Source: an uncultured Verrucomicrobiota bacterium (GTDB taxonomy: Bacteria > Verrucomicrobiota > Verrucomicrobiia > Limisphaerales > UBA9464). Taken from it: DNA of 14,290 nucleotides. The stretch spans positions 1 through 14,290 of the forward strand of contig CAIPFS010000404.1 in assembly GCA_903864375.1 (NCBI GenBank), given 5' to 3'. Below, piece by piece: positions 1 through 6,936 of this stretch; the stretch's first letter is position 1; each line of letters starts with the position of its first letter. The notes under the pieces were generated by a model. The model saw only the letters and a program-made list of their open reading frames with translations. It had not been told where the DNA came from and did not search any database. The position numbers were made by a program, and so were the translations under genes.

Positions 1-1
1 C

Positions 2-292
2 CAGAACGTCAACAAGGTGGCCACTTGTGTTCAGTTGAACCATCGACCGAGTGGCATCCAGGTCAAATGCCAGACGACCCGGTACCAGGGGCAGAACCGA
101 CTTCTCGCCCGGGAGATGCTGGTTGAAAAGCTGGAAGCACAATTGCGGGAGAGGAAGGCCGCCGGGCAGGCAGCCGCCGAAAAACTCCGGCGCCAGAAGC
201 GGGGACGCAGTCGGGCAGCCCGGCAGAGAATTCTGGCCGACAAGGCGAGGAATTCGGAGAAGAAGGCGAATCGCCGAATCAGTTCAATGTGA
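2..292 (+). CDS. Peptide chain release factor-like (GGQ) ribosome rescue protein, 3' part only
   Basis: This is the C-terminal 96 residues of a class I release-factor-domain protein cut by the window edge. The first full codon is Gln, followed by NVNKVAT, so the edge falls inside the GGQ motif whose Gln drives peptidyl-tRNA hydrolysis in this family; the two Gly codons must lie just outside. The stretch HRPSGIQVKCQ and then QNRLLAREML resembles the small rescue factors of the ArfB/C12orf65 (mtRF-R) type more than RF1 or RF2. It is followed by a long Lys/Arg-rich tail (RRQKRGRSRAARQR), typical of rescue factors that contact rRNA or the mRNA channel. A GTG at 17-19 is just an internal Val, not a start. 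The stop is TGA at 290-292. The gene converges on ftsZ with a 14-bp overlap and is probably unrelated to the cell wall operon. The family call is firm; the exact subtype is inferred. Confidence 0.85.
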   Translation, partial: QNVNKVATCVQLNHRPSGIQVKCQTTRYQGQNRLLAREMLVEKLEAQLRERKAAGQAAAEKLRRQKRGRSRAARQRILADKARNSEKKANRRISSM

Positions 293-1625
293 TTCCTCGA
301 CGCGCCCACGTCGGCTCGTCGAGGTTCTCGCCGTCACGCATGGTTGGTTCGGTCTGGACGAAGCGCCCGAGGGACACCACGTCAAAATTGAACAAGGTCT
401 GAACCGCGCGCTTTCGTTTGGACGGGTTCTTGATTTGTCGTTCCACCGCCCGCCGCATTTGCTCGGTGGTGAGAGACGGCGCCTCGGGCATGAACGCCGT
501 CGGAGTGACCGGGGATTGGGCGCCCTTGGGGTTCATGGTCTCGAAGTGCAGACCAGAGCCACCGTTTTCCGCGGCGACCGTCGACCCGGGATGACCATTG
601 GCGGTTGGTGCCAGCCTCCCCTCCGAACTGGCCGGCGTTGATCGCACGCCACCGCGAACCAGGAGAGCGGTCACATGAACCCGACCGGTCAACGATTCGT
701 CCTGCGCCGTGCCGGGAACCACCCGGGCGTGATCGCACAGCCGTTGAAACTGACCATGGAGCCATTCGACCTCGTCAAAACGGATATCCGTTCCACCGGC
801 GACACTGATGAGAACCGAATCGGCGTCGGCAAAACCGAGCCCGGCCTGGAGAAACGGATGATTTTGAATCCGTTCGAGCGCTTCCCTCGTTCGGTTTTCA
901 CCACGAGTCTCGACCATGGCAAGGGTGCTGGAGGCATTCCGTCCTCGAAGGAGGCGCTCAAAATCACCAAAACCCAGCGGCACCATTCCCGGACGCTGCA
1001 AGGTCTTCCACACACCCATCACCCCGGCGGCAATCAACTCATTGGCGGCGGCGTAGACCTCATTGAAAAGTGGTTTCTCCTCGAACAATCGGGCCATGCC
1101 CTGGTTGGGAAGGCAGATCACGGCATCCGCCTCCCGGCGAAGCGCGCTCAGCGACTCCTCGGCCTGTTCGCGCCGGTGGATCCCCTCGAATTCGAACGGA
1201 AGGATGACGAAGGCGAGCACGAGGGCGCCTTTTTCCCGGGCGGCACGCGCCAGGACCGGTGCGGCCCCGCCGCCGGTGCCCCCCCCCAAACCAGCCACCA
1301 TCCAAACCATGCGGACATCGTCCACGAGGGCGGAAATGGCCTCGACGTCCGACTCTGCCGCGTTCGCCCCCTGAACCGGATCCCCACCGCAGCTGAGGCC
1401 GCGGGTGATTTTCCGGCCCAGCGCATGGGATTTGATCCCCTGAATGCGATTCAGGGCGACCATATCAGTGTTCATGGCAATCCGTTCGACGCCATCCCCG
1501 GCGATGCCCCCCAAGCGTTCGATGACCGCGCAACCCGCATCACCCAGGCCGAAGAGGACCAGGGGACGGGCAGAGACGGGGAGAGGCTCGGGTCCGCCGG
1601 GTTGAGAATCAGGAAGGGTATTCAT
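279..1625 (-). CDS. ftsZ: Cell division protein FtsZ, divergent catalytic loop
   Basis: A tubulin-like GTPase that forms the septal ring; 448 aa, longer than E. coli FtsZ because of a linker of about 105 residues. The GTP-binding half is recognisable: MNTD at 51-54, TRGLSCGGDP at 74-83, and the tubulin signature GLGGGTGGG at 112-120 (usually GGGTGTG). The N-terminal glycine loop (GLGDAGCAV, 26-34) is degraded and lacks the usual Asn. The T7 loop at 214-225 reads MVPLGFGDFERL, where the family has N-x-D-F-A-D. Thus the Asn and first Asp (E. coli N207 and D209) are Pro and Gly, and only the second Asp remains. The C-terminal peptide LDEPTWARRGI (435-445) is an FtsA-binding type tail. The ATG lies 21 nt after the ftsA stop with no good Shine-Dalgarno. 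It is the last gene of the cluster. The fold is certain; normal GTPase activity is not. Confidence 0.95.
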   Translation of the reverse strand: MNTLPDSQPGGPEPLPVSARPLVLFGLGDAGCAVIERLGGIAGDGVERIAMNTDMVALNRIQGIKSHALGRKITRGLSCGGDPVQGANAAESDVEAISALVDDVRMVWMVAGLGGGTGGGAAPVLARAAREKGALVLAFVILPFEFEGIHRREQAEESLSALRREADAVICLPNQGMARLFEEKPLFNEVYAAANELIAAGVMGVWKTLQRPGMVPLGFGDFERLLRGRNASSTLAMVETRGENRTREALERIQNHPFLQAGLGFADADSVLISVAGGTDIRFDEVEWLHGQFQRLCDHARVVPGTAQDESLTGRVHVTALLVRGGVRSTPASSEGRLAPTANGHPGSTVAAENGGSGLHFETMNPKGAQSPVTPTAFMPEAPSLTTEQMRRAVERQIKNPSKRKRAVQTLFNFDVVSLGRFVQTEPTMRDGENLDEPTWARRGITLN

Positions 1626-1646
1626 GATGGACGGTGTGGGTAACCC

Positions 1647-2864
1647 TCAGGAGCGGCCGACCCATTGAGATAAGAATCCGCGCACCCCCAGTTTCTGACG
1701 AGGTTGGCGGCGGGCGCGCATGGCCCCGTAGCGTGCGAGGCCGATGGCCGTGGCAAATTCGGGATGACTCAGTTCCTCTGCCGCACCGGAAACATTCTGC
1801 ACTGCCCCGATCGACGCGGGCAGGTGCATGATTCGCCGGACCAACTGGGCAAGACCCGGAACCCGGGCCATTCCCCCGCAAAGCACCACTTCCCGGGCTC
1901 CACCGAACACACCCGACGGGGCCAGTTCCTGGGCCACAATCTCCAGGATTTCCTCCATCCGGAGGGAGATGATCCGTTGAATTTTTTCCAGGCTGAAGGT
2001 TCGTCCCGGGCGCAGAGGGTCACCGGGAACCGTGAAGGAGGCAGTGTGGGCGTCGGGTTGAATAATGGCCGAACTCACATCCTTGTGGGTTTTGACATGT
2101 TCGGCCTCCTCCAGGGAGAGCTTCAAGGCGCAGGCCAGATCGTTGGTGACATGATCGCCCCCCACCGCCAATACGCCGGAATGACGCAGCACAGCACCCT
2201 GAAAATAAGCGTAGTCGGTGACCCCTGCCCCCAAATCGATGACAACAACCCCTTCATCCTTCTGCTCGGGAGTCAGGACCGCCAACGCGGTGGCCAGCCC
2301 TGTGAAAACGGGTTTGGCAACGCTCAATTGCATTTCAGAGAGCATGGCACGGGCCGATTGCAGCCGGTTGGTCTTGGCTTGAATCACATGCAGGCTGGCC
2401 TCGAGGAGTCCGCCGACCAATCCCACCGGGTTGGAGATTCCCGTCTGATCATCCACTCGAAAATCCTGCCGGATGCTGTCGATCACTTCGTAGCCGGCGG
2501 GACAGTTCAGCTGACGCGCCCGACCGACGGCGTCTTCCACATCCCGGGCCGTGATCAAGCGGTGGGCGGTGGCGATGGGCAGCACGCCGCGGCTGTCCAC
2601 CGTCCGAACATGATTGCCGGTGACCCCGAGGAAGACGCGATTGATTTCCACATTGGCCATTTGTTCGGCCATGACCAGTGCGGTGCGGACGTCCTCGGCG
2701 GCCCGGACACCATCCACGAGCTCCCCCTTTCGGACGCCGCGGGACTTGGCCTGACCGATGCCGAGAATGGACAATTCTCCCGACGGCCCGGCCTCGCCGA
2801 CGGCGGCGCACACCTTGCTCGTGCCGATCTCGAGTCCGACCAGGATGGGTGAAGGTTCAAACAT
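1647..2864 (-). CDS. ftsA: Cell division protein FtsA, actin-like membrane tether of FtsZ
   Basis: An actin-fold ATPase of 405 aa that anchors FtsZ to the inner face of the membrane. The phosphate-1 loop is GLEIGTSKV (10-18), phosphate-2 is VVIDLGAGVTD (207-217), and the adenosine motif is VVLCGGMARVPG (326-337). The FtsA-specific 1C region lies between the first two. The C-terminus (KLGVRGFLSQWVGRS) looks like the short amphipathic membrane-targeting helix of the family. The chosen ATG at 2864-2862 begins MFEPSP just before the first actin motif and overlaps the ftsQ stop (ATGTTTGA, 8 bp). A longer reading from 2987 would add 41 basic, proline-rich residues that are simply ftsQ sequence read in another frame. 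No strong Shine-Dalgarno is present, so translation is probably coupled to ftsQ. ftsZ follows after 21 nt. Confidence 0.95.
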   Translation of the reverse strand: MFEPSPILVGLEIGTSKVCAAVGEAGPSGELSILGIGQAKSRGVRKGELVDGVRAAEDVRTALVMAEQMANVEINRVFLGVTGNHVRTVDSRGVLPIATAHRLITARDVEDAVGRARQLNCPAGYEVIDSIRQDFRVDDQTGISNPVGLVGGLLEASLHVIQAKTNRLQSARAMLSEMQLSVAKPVFTGLATALAVLTPEQKDEGVVVIDLGAGVTDYAYFQGAVLRHSGVLAVGGDHVTNDLACALKLSLEEAEHVKTHKDVSSAIIQPDAHTASFTVPGDPLRPGRTFSLEKIQRIISLRMEEILEIVAQELAPSGVFGGAREVVLCGGMARVPGLAQLVRRIMHLPASIGAVQNVSGAAEELSHPEFATAIGLARYGAMRARRQPRQKLGVRGFLSQWVGRS

Positions 2865-3831
2865 GTTGATGAACCGGTTTCCGCTTGGGTTTGGAGGTCT
2901 TGGGCGTGGAAATTTTGGCAGGCGGGGCATTGGAGCCCTGCCATCGCAACGGGGCGTTCTGACGAACACTGAGATCCAGCGAAGCAATGGCCTTGTTCAG
3001 GGTGTTGGCCCGCTCCTGGACGGAGCGCCAGTCGCGCAATTGACGTTCGAAATCGTCCAGGCCGAAGGTGATCTGCGCTCCCTGGGATGTCAGTGCCACC
3101 AGGGACCCAGGTTGGCCGACATCCAGGCTGACAAGGTCGGTTTGCCCGGCCAGTTCGGACCCGTCGAACCAGTTCAGCAGCCGGAGGGCCGCCCGCACAC
3201 GCTCATCGTCCACTGCCGAACCGGCATTGAACGACTCGACATGAACCCCGGTCAGCAGCGGCAGGCTCGCTTCACTTTCAATGATATCCACCGGGGCCCG
3301 GCCCGGCTGGAAGGGGAGAATCACGTGCCCTTCTTCATCGAGAAGATAGAACGCCTCCACTCCGGCGACCGGTGGCAGAAGCGCCCGCGCGATGGGGATT
3401 CGCTCCCGGATTTCCAGGTTCAATTGATCGGGAAAATCCAGGCGAACCCGGGCTTCCGCGAGCCGCGGATGCCGCAACAACCGCTGCCGGACCTGAAAGA
3501 GGTCGACCGTCAATATATTGCGCCCCAGCGACACACCGGCGATCCGTCGAATTTCGTCATCGGTCAGCACGCCGTCCCGCACGACGGGGATTCGTTTGAG
3601 CGACAACTCGTCCAGATGATAAAGCCAATGCTCACGGGCCTGGGCGACAAAAAAGGTTCCTCCGATCCAGACGGCGGCAAATCCGACCAGAAGCACGAGT
3701 GGACGGTACCACCAGGCCTGACGGCGGCGGGAAGAGGAGGAGGACGGAACCTCTGCATCAAGGCTGTAGTCGACCGACCGACGTCGACCGCGGCGCTTGT
3801 TGGAGGAGAATGGAAGAAACGGATTCATCAT
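2857..3831 (-). CDS. ftsQ: Cell division protein FtsQ (DivIB family)
   Basis: A single-pass divisome protein, 324 aa, that links the cytoplasmic ring to septal synthesis. It has a very basic N-terminal cytoplasmic segment (KRRGRRR, 12-18, and RRR at 35-37), one membrane helix at about 43-63, and a POTRA domain at about 75-148 (LSLKRIPVV, LTDDEIRRIAGV, NILTVDLFQVRQRL, FPDQLNLEIRERIP). A beta domain continues to about 290. The last 30 residues are Lys/Pro-rich and probably disordered. The start ATG overlaps the ddl stop as ATGA and has a good GGAGG six bases upstream. A second ATG follows directly and could also serve. It lies between ddl and ftsA, as in many dcw clusters. FtsQ is weakly conserved, so the call rests on topology, POTRA motifs and position together. 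Confidence 0.92.
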   Translation of the reverse strand: MMNPFLPFSSNKRRGRRRSVDYSLDAEVPSSSSSRRRQAWWYRPLVLLVGFAAVWIGGTFFVAQAREHWLYHLDELSLKRIPVVRDGVLTDDEIRRIAGVSLGRNILTVDLFQVRQRLLRHPRLAEARVRLDFPDQLNLEIRERIPIARALLPPVAGVEAFYLLDEEGHVILPFQPGRAPVDIIESEASLPLLTGVHVESFNAGSAVDDERVRAALRLLNWFDGSELAGQTDLVSLDVGQPGSLVALTSQGAQITFGLDDFERQLRDWRSVQERANTLNKAIASLDLSVRQNAPLRWQGSNAPPAKISTPKTSKPKRKPVHQHV

Positions 3832-4754
3832 GCCGGCCCTCCGGAAGGCGCCTGCCGACGGATCGCCAGGTCCATCATCCGCTCACAGAGTTCAACAAAT
3901 GAAATACCCAAGGCAGCGGCGGCTTTGGGAAGGAGGCTGGTTTCGGTCATTCCCGGGAGGGTGTTGACCTCCAGAACCGACGGTTGACCGTCCGCCCGGA
4001 CCATCACATCCACCCGCGCATAATCGCGTCCGCCCACCGCTTGAAAGGCTGCCCATGCGGACTGCTGGATGCGGCGAGTGACCGCCGGATCGAAGGGCGC
4101 CGGACAGAAGTAATCGGTCCGCCCGGGGGTGTATTTGTTCTGATAGTCATACGCCCCCTGCCTGGGGACGACCTCCACCACTGGGAGCACAATATCGCCC
4201 AAAATTCCCACCGTGGTTTCGCGTCCCAGAATGCGTTCCTCAAGGAGGATACTGTGGTCGTGGCGAAGACTCTCCAACAGAGCCGCCGGAAAATCCTCCG
4301 TCCGGTCGACAAACTGCAATCCGACACTGCTTCCCTGACGGCTGGGTTTAAGGACCACCGGAGGCGCCCAATCCGCGCCGGGCCACGGAGCCTGGGAAGA
4401 AGTCAGTGTCAGAAATCGCGGGGTGGGGACACCCGAAGCGATGAACCGTTGTTTGGCCAGTTGTTTGTCGAACGCCACGCGGCTGGCTTCCACACCGCAA
4501 CCGGTGTACGGCACGCCCAGTCGCTCCAACTCGGCCTGGACCGTTCCGTCCTCCCCGTAGGTTCCATGGAGAGCCAGGAAGACGACGTCCGTCCCTGGCG
4601 GAAGCTCCAAAGTCCCCGGAGATGGATCCCGTTCGAAGACCGTATGCCCTGCGGAACGGAGAGCGGCGGCGACGGCGGCTCCCGACCGGAGGGACACCTC
4701 CCGTTCGGCGGATGGGCCGCCGAGCAGCACCACGACCTGGCGAGGGAGGCTCAT
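3828..4754 (-). CDS. ddl: D-alanine--D-alanine ligase
   Basis: An ATP-grasp ligase that joins two D-Ala, the dipeptide later used by MurF; cytoplasmic, 308 aa, the usual length of DdlB. The N-terminus has VLLGGPSAEREVSLRSG (9-25), with the Glu and Ser typical of the first substrate site. LHGTYGEDGTVQ (62-73), KPSRQGSSVG (136-145), LLEERILGRETTVG (170-183), the omega-loop YDYQNKY (202-208), RVDV (247-250) and LEVNTLPGMTETS (261-273) follow in family order. The Tyr ending the KY pair suggests D-Ala-D-Ala rather than D-Ala-D-Lac product. The ATG at 4754-4752 overlaps the murB stop (ATGA) and has GGGGAGG seven bases upstream, so the 92-residue extension to 5030 is rejected. It overlaps ftsQ by 4 bp at its end. 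Confidence 0.97.
   Translation of the reverse strand: MSLPRQVVVLLGGPSAEREVSLRSGAAVAAALRSAGHTVFERDPSPGTLELPPGTDVVFLALHGTYGEDGTVQAELERLGVPYTGCGVEASRVAFDKQLAKQRFIASGVPTPRFLTLTSSQAPWPGADWAPPVVLKPSRQGSSVGLQFVDRTEDFPAALLESLRHDHSILLEERILGRETTVGILGDIVLPVVEVVPRQGAYDYQNKYTPGRTDYFCPAPFDPAVTRRIQQSAWAAFQAVGGRDYARVDVMVRADGQPSVLEVNTLPGMTETSLLPKAAAALGISFVELCERMMDLAIRRQAPSGGPA
3838..3842 (-). promoter_or_regulatory. Shine-Dalgarno site of ftsQ
   Basis: GGAGG on the minus strand, six bases before the ATG at 3831, inside the last codons of ddl. It supports the first of the two adjacent ATG codons. Confidence 0.7.
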
Positions 4755-5740
4755 GGCAAATCCTCCCCGATGATCTCCACCTCCGGATGAAGGTCGATTC
4801 CCCTCAGCTCCCGGACATGATCGCGCACCAGTTCCATCAAGCGAAGGACATCCCGGGCCGTGGCCGACCCATCGTTGACCAGAAAATTGGCGTGCACATC
4901 GGACACCCGCGCACCGCCGACGCTCAACGACTTCAAGCCGAGTTCGTCGATCAGGCGTCCGGCGGGAAGAGTCGCCGTTGGATTCTTGAAGGTGCAACCG
5001 GCACTCGGCTGGCTGGGCTGGGAGGCCCACCGCTTCTTGCTGTAGGCGTCCATTTTTCCACGCACGGTTTCCGGATCGGACAATTCACCGCGAAGGATGG
5101 CGGCAAGGGCGACTCCGGACCGCAACAGGGGACAACTCCGATAATCCGCCTGAACCGAACCTCCCTCCACGTCGAGAATCTCTCCGTCGGCTGACAGGTA
5201 GCGGAGGCGTTCCACCGCATCAAAAGTCCAGCGACCCATGGCCCCGGCATTCATCCGCAGCGCACCACCCAGGGACCCGGGAATTCCTTCAAGGAACTCC
5301 ATTCCGCCAATGCCCGCCTGACGGGCGGCGACGGCGATCGCTTTCAACCGGGCACCCGCGCCGGCATAGATGCGTCCGGGCTGGGATTCGATCCGGCAGA
5401 AAAACGGATGCGAAAGGATAAAGACGACCCCCCGCACCCCGCCATCACGAACCACCAGGTTCGAACCGCGACCGATCACGCACCATGGCACCTCCAGTTG
5501 GCCGCAAAGTTCCACGGCCACGCGCAGCGAATTCTCGGAATCCGGTTCGATGAGTAAATCCGCCGGGCCGCCGACCCGCAGGGTGGTGCGTTTGGCCAGG
5601 GGCTCCTCGCGATGCAGGGCGCAACCGGAGGGTAGAACCGTTCTCAGGGTATCGTAAAGATCGGTCACCCGAATCGCGAGGCTGGCGGCCTGCTCAATGG
5701 GATTCGCCGATTGCAACGGTGTGAGCAGCCATCGGTTCAT
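4751..5740 (-). CDS. murB: UDP-N-acetylenolpyruvoylglucosamine reductase MurB
   Basis: An FAD enzyme that reduces UDP-GlcNAc-enolpyruvate to UDP-MurNAc with NADPH; 329 aa. FAD-binding motifs are TTLRVGGPADLL (52-63), VIGRGSNLVVRDGG (88-101) and FLEGIPGSLGGALRMNAGAMG (149-169). The active-site Arg is in YRSCPL (200-205). The general acid sits in PSAGCTFKNP (245-254), where Cys249 replaces the Ser of E. coli MurB; the C-terminal Glu is in HPEVEI (318-323). The lack of the E. coli-type Tyr insert makes it a type II MurB. The ATG at 5740-5738 overlaps the murG stop (ATGA) with GGGAGG seven bases upstream; a TTG at 5746 is in frame but less likely. The gene follows murG directly, with no murC between them. 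Confidence 0.96.
   Translation of the reverse strand: MNRWLLTPLQSANPIEQAASLAIRVTDLYDTLRTVLPSGCALHREEPLAKRTTLRVGGPADLLIEPDSENSLRVAVELCGQLEVPWCVIGRGSNLVVRDGGVRGVVFILSHPFFCRIESQPGRIYAGAGARLKAIAVAARQAGIGGMEFLEGIPGSLGGALRMNAGAMGRWTFDAVERLRYLSADGEILDVEGGSVQADYRSCPLLRSGVALAAILRGELSDPETVRGKMDAYSKKRWASQPSQPSAGCTFKNPTATLPAGRLIDELGLKSLSVGGARVSDVHANFLVNDGSATARDVLRLMELVRDHVRELRGIDLHPEVEIIGEDLP
4762..4768 (-). promoter_or_regulatory. Shine-Dalgarno site of ddl
   Basis: GGGGAGG on the minus strand, seven bases before the ATG at 4754. It lies inside the end of murB and decides the ddl start against the longer frame to 5030. Confidence 0.75.
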
Positions 5741-6936
5741 GGACAAACCTCCCGGAGATGTGGCCTCGGGTTTGGAGACGTCGCCGACTCCCCACCAACG
5801 GTGGTACGTCGGACCATCGATCCTGGAAAACGCCGCTCAACGGCTGCCAGAACCCGATCGGCAATCCGGACGGCTGCAGCCGGTGCAGCCCGCCGGGCGA
5901 GTGCCTCTCGCAGGGCCTGACGGCGCGGAGCCTCACGCAGGAGGGGCACCAGAAGTTGCGCAAGCCGTTCGGGGGTCGCCTCCGATTCAGCCAGGAGCAG
6001 CGCTGCGCCGTCGCTGGCAAACGCCTTCCCGTTGGACATCTGGTGATCGTCGGTCGCCGATGGGTAGGGAATCAGGACCGAGGGAAGCTGGACTGCGGAT
6101 AATTCGGCAAGGGACGAGGCCCCCGCACGGGTCACGGCAGCGGTGGCTGCGGACATCCAGACCTCCATCTCGGAGGAAAAGGCCAGCAGCCGACCACGTC
6201 CCGGCCACGATTGGGCCAGGGTCTCATAGGTCGGAAAATCACGGGTTCCCGTCAGATGAACCCACTGGCAATCCGGCAGTTGCCGGAGGATTTCTGGATA
6301 GGCCACCGCCATCCGGCGGTTGATGCCTGCCGCCCCCTGACTGCCCCCCATCACCAGCAGGACCGGAGAATCCGAGTCCAGGCCTACCCGCTGGCAGGCT
6401 TCCTCCCGCTGAAGTCCAAAAAAGCCTGGACGCACCGGTGTGCCGGTCACAGACATCCGCTTTTGGCGGAGACGGGGCAACGCCTCGGAGAATCCGGCCA
6501 TGCATTCGTCGACCCAAGGGGCCAGCCATCGATTGGCTCTGCCGGGAATGGTGTTCGACTCATGCAAAAGGGTGGCGACCCCTGCCCGACGACCGGCCAG
6601 AATGGGGGTCACGCTGGTGAACCCACCCATCCCGAGAACGGCACCCGGCGGATGAGCCTTGAAGAAGCGCCTGGCCTCGGTCCAGGAACGCAGAAAACTG
6701 CGGAGGTAGGCTGCGCTGCGACGAACCTGGAAGCCCATGGCCGGAAGCACCACGAGACGGAACTGGTCCCGGACAGCGGCCACCGCGGACTGATCGACCT
6801 CCTTGGGTGAAATCAGGAGGGACACCTCAATACCCCGGGCACGAAGCTCCAGGCCGACCGCCAGCCCCGGAAAAAGATGTCCGCCGGTGCCACCGCAGGC
6901 AATCGCCACATGCTGATGGGGGGGATGGGAGCTCAT
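5737..6936 (-). CDS. murG: UDP-GlcNAc:lipid I GlcNAc transferase MurG
   Basis: A peripheral membrane GT-B glycosyltransferase that adds GlcNAc to lipid I to make lipid II at the inner leaflet; 399 aa. The N-domain has ACGGTGGHLFPGLAV (13-27), GMGGFTSVTP (102-111; family GGYxSGP) and LHESNTIPGRANR (124-136; family HEQN). The donor domain has VMGGSQGAAGIN (195-206), TRAGASSLAEL (269-279) with the conserved Glu, and DDHQMSN (296-302). The last 30 residues extend beyond the fold. The ATG at 6936-6934 overlaps the ftsW stop (ATGA). The reading frame continues upstream to 7230 but that part is ftsW in another frame. There is no strong Shine-Dalgarno, so coupling to ftsW is likely. Confidence 0.96.
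   Translation of the reverse strand: MSSHPPHQHVAIACGGTGGHLFPGLAVGLELRARGIEVSLLISPKEVDQSAVAAVRDQFRLVVLPAMGFQVRRSAAYLRSFLRSWTEARRFFKAHPPGAVLGMGGFTSVTPILAGRRAGVATLLHESNTIPGRANRWLAPWVDECMAGFSEALPRLRQKRMSVTGTPVRPGFFGLQREEACQRVGLDSDSPVLLVMGGSQGAAGINRRMAVAYPEILRQLPDCQWVHLTGTRDFPTYETLAQSWPGRGRLLAFSSEMEVWMSAATAAVTRAGASSLAELSAVQLPSVLIPYPSATDDHQMSNGKAFASDGAALLLAESEATPERLAQLLVPLLREAPRRQALREALARRAAPAAAVRIADRVLAAVERRFPGSMVRRTTVGGESATSPNPRPHLREVCP
5748..5753 (-). promoter_or_regulatory. Shine-Dalgarno site of murB
   Basis: GGGAGG on the minus strand, seven bases before the ATG at 5740 and inside the end of murG. It favours this ATG over the in-frame TTG at 5746, which would be only one base from the site. 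Confidence 0.75.

Noticed and set aside
252..279. Inverted repeat ATTCGG/CCGAAT and palindrome GGCGAATCGCC near the ftsZ end as a terminator
   Set aside because: The stem is short, the inner palindrome leaves a one-base loop, there is no T run on either side, and it lies inside coding sequence.
675..1643. 322-codon plus-strand ORF antisense to ftsZ
   Set aside because: Opposite clear FtsZ motifs, with no recognisable domain.
2758..3987. 409-codon plus-strand ORF antisense to ftsA and ftsQ
   Set aside because: It spans three genuine minus-strand genes and shows no domain or ribosome site; a shadow frame.
4755..5030. Longer N-terminus for Ddl
   Set aside because: The extra 92 residues are murB read in another frame; the ATG at 4754 has a strong Shine-Dalgarno and begins the family sequence.
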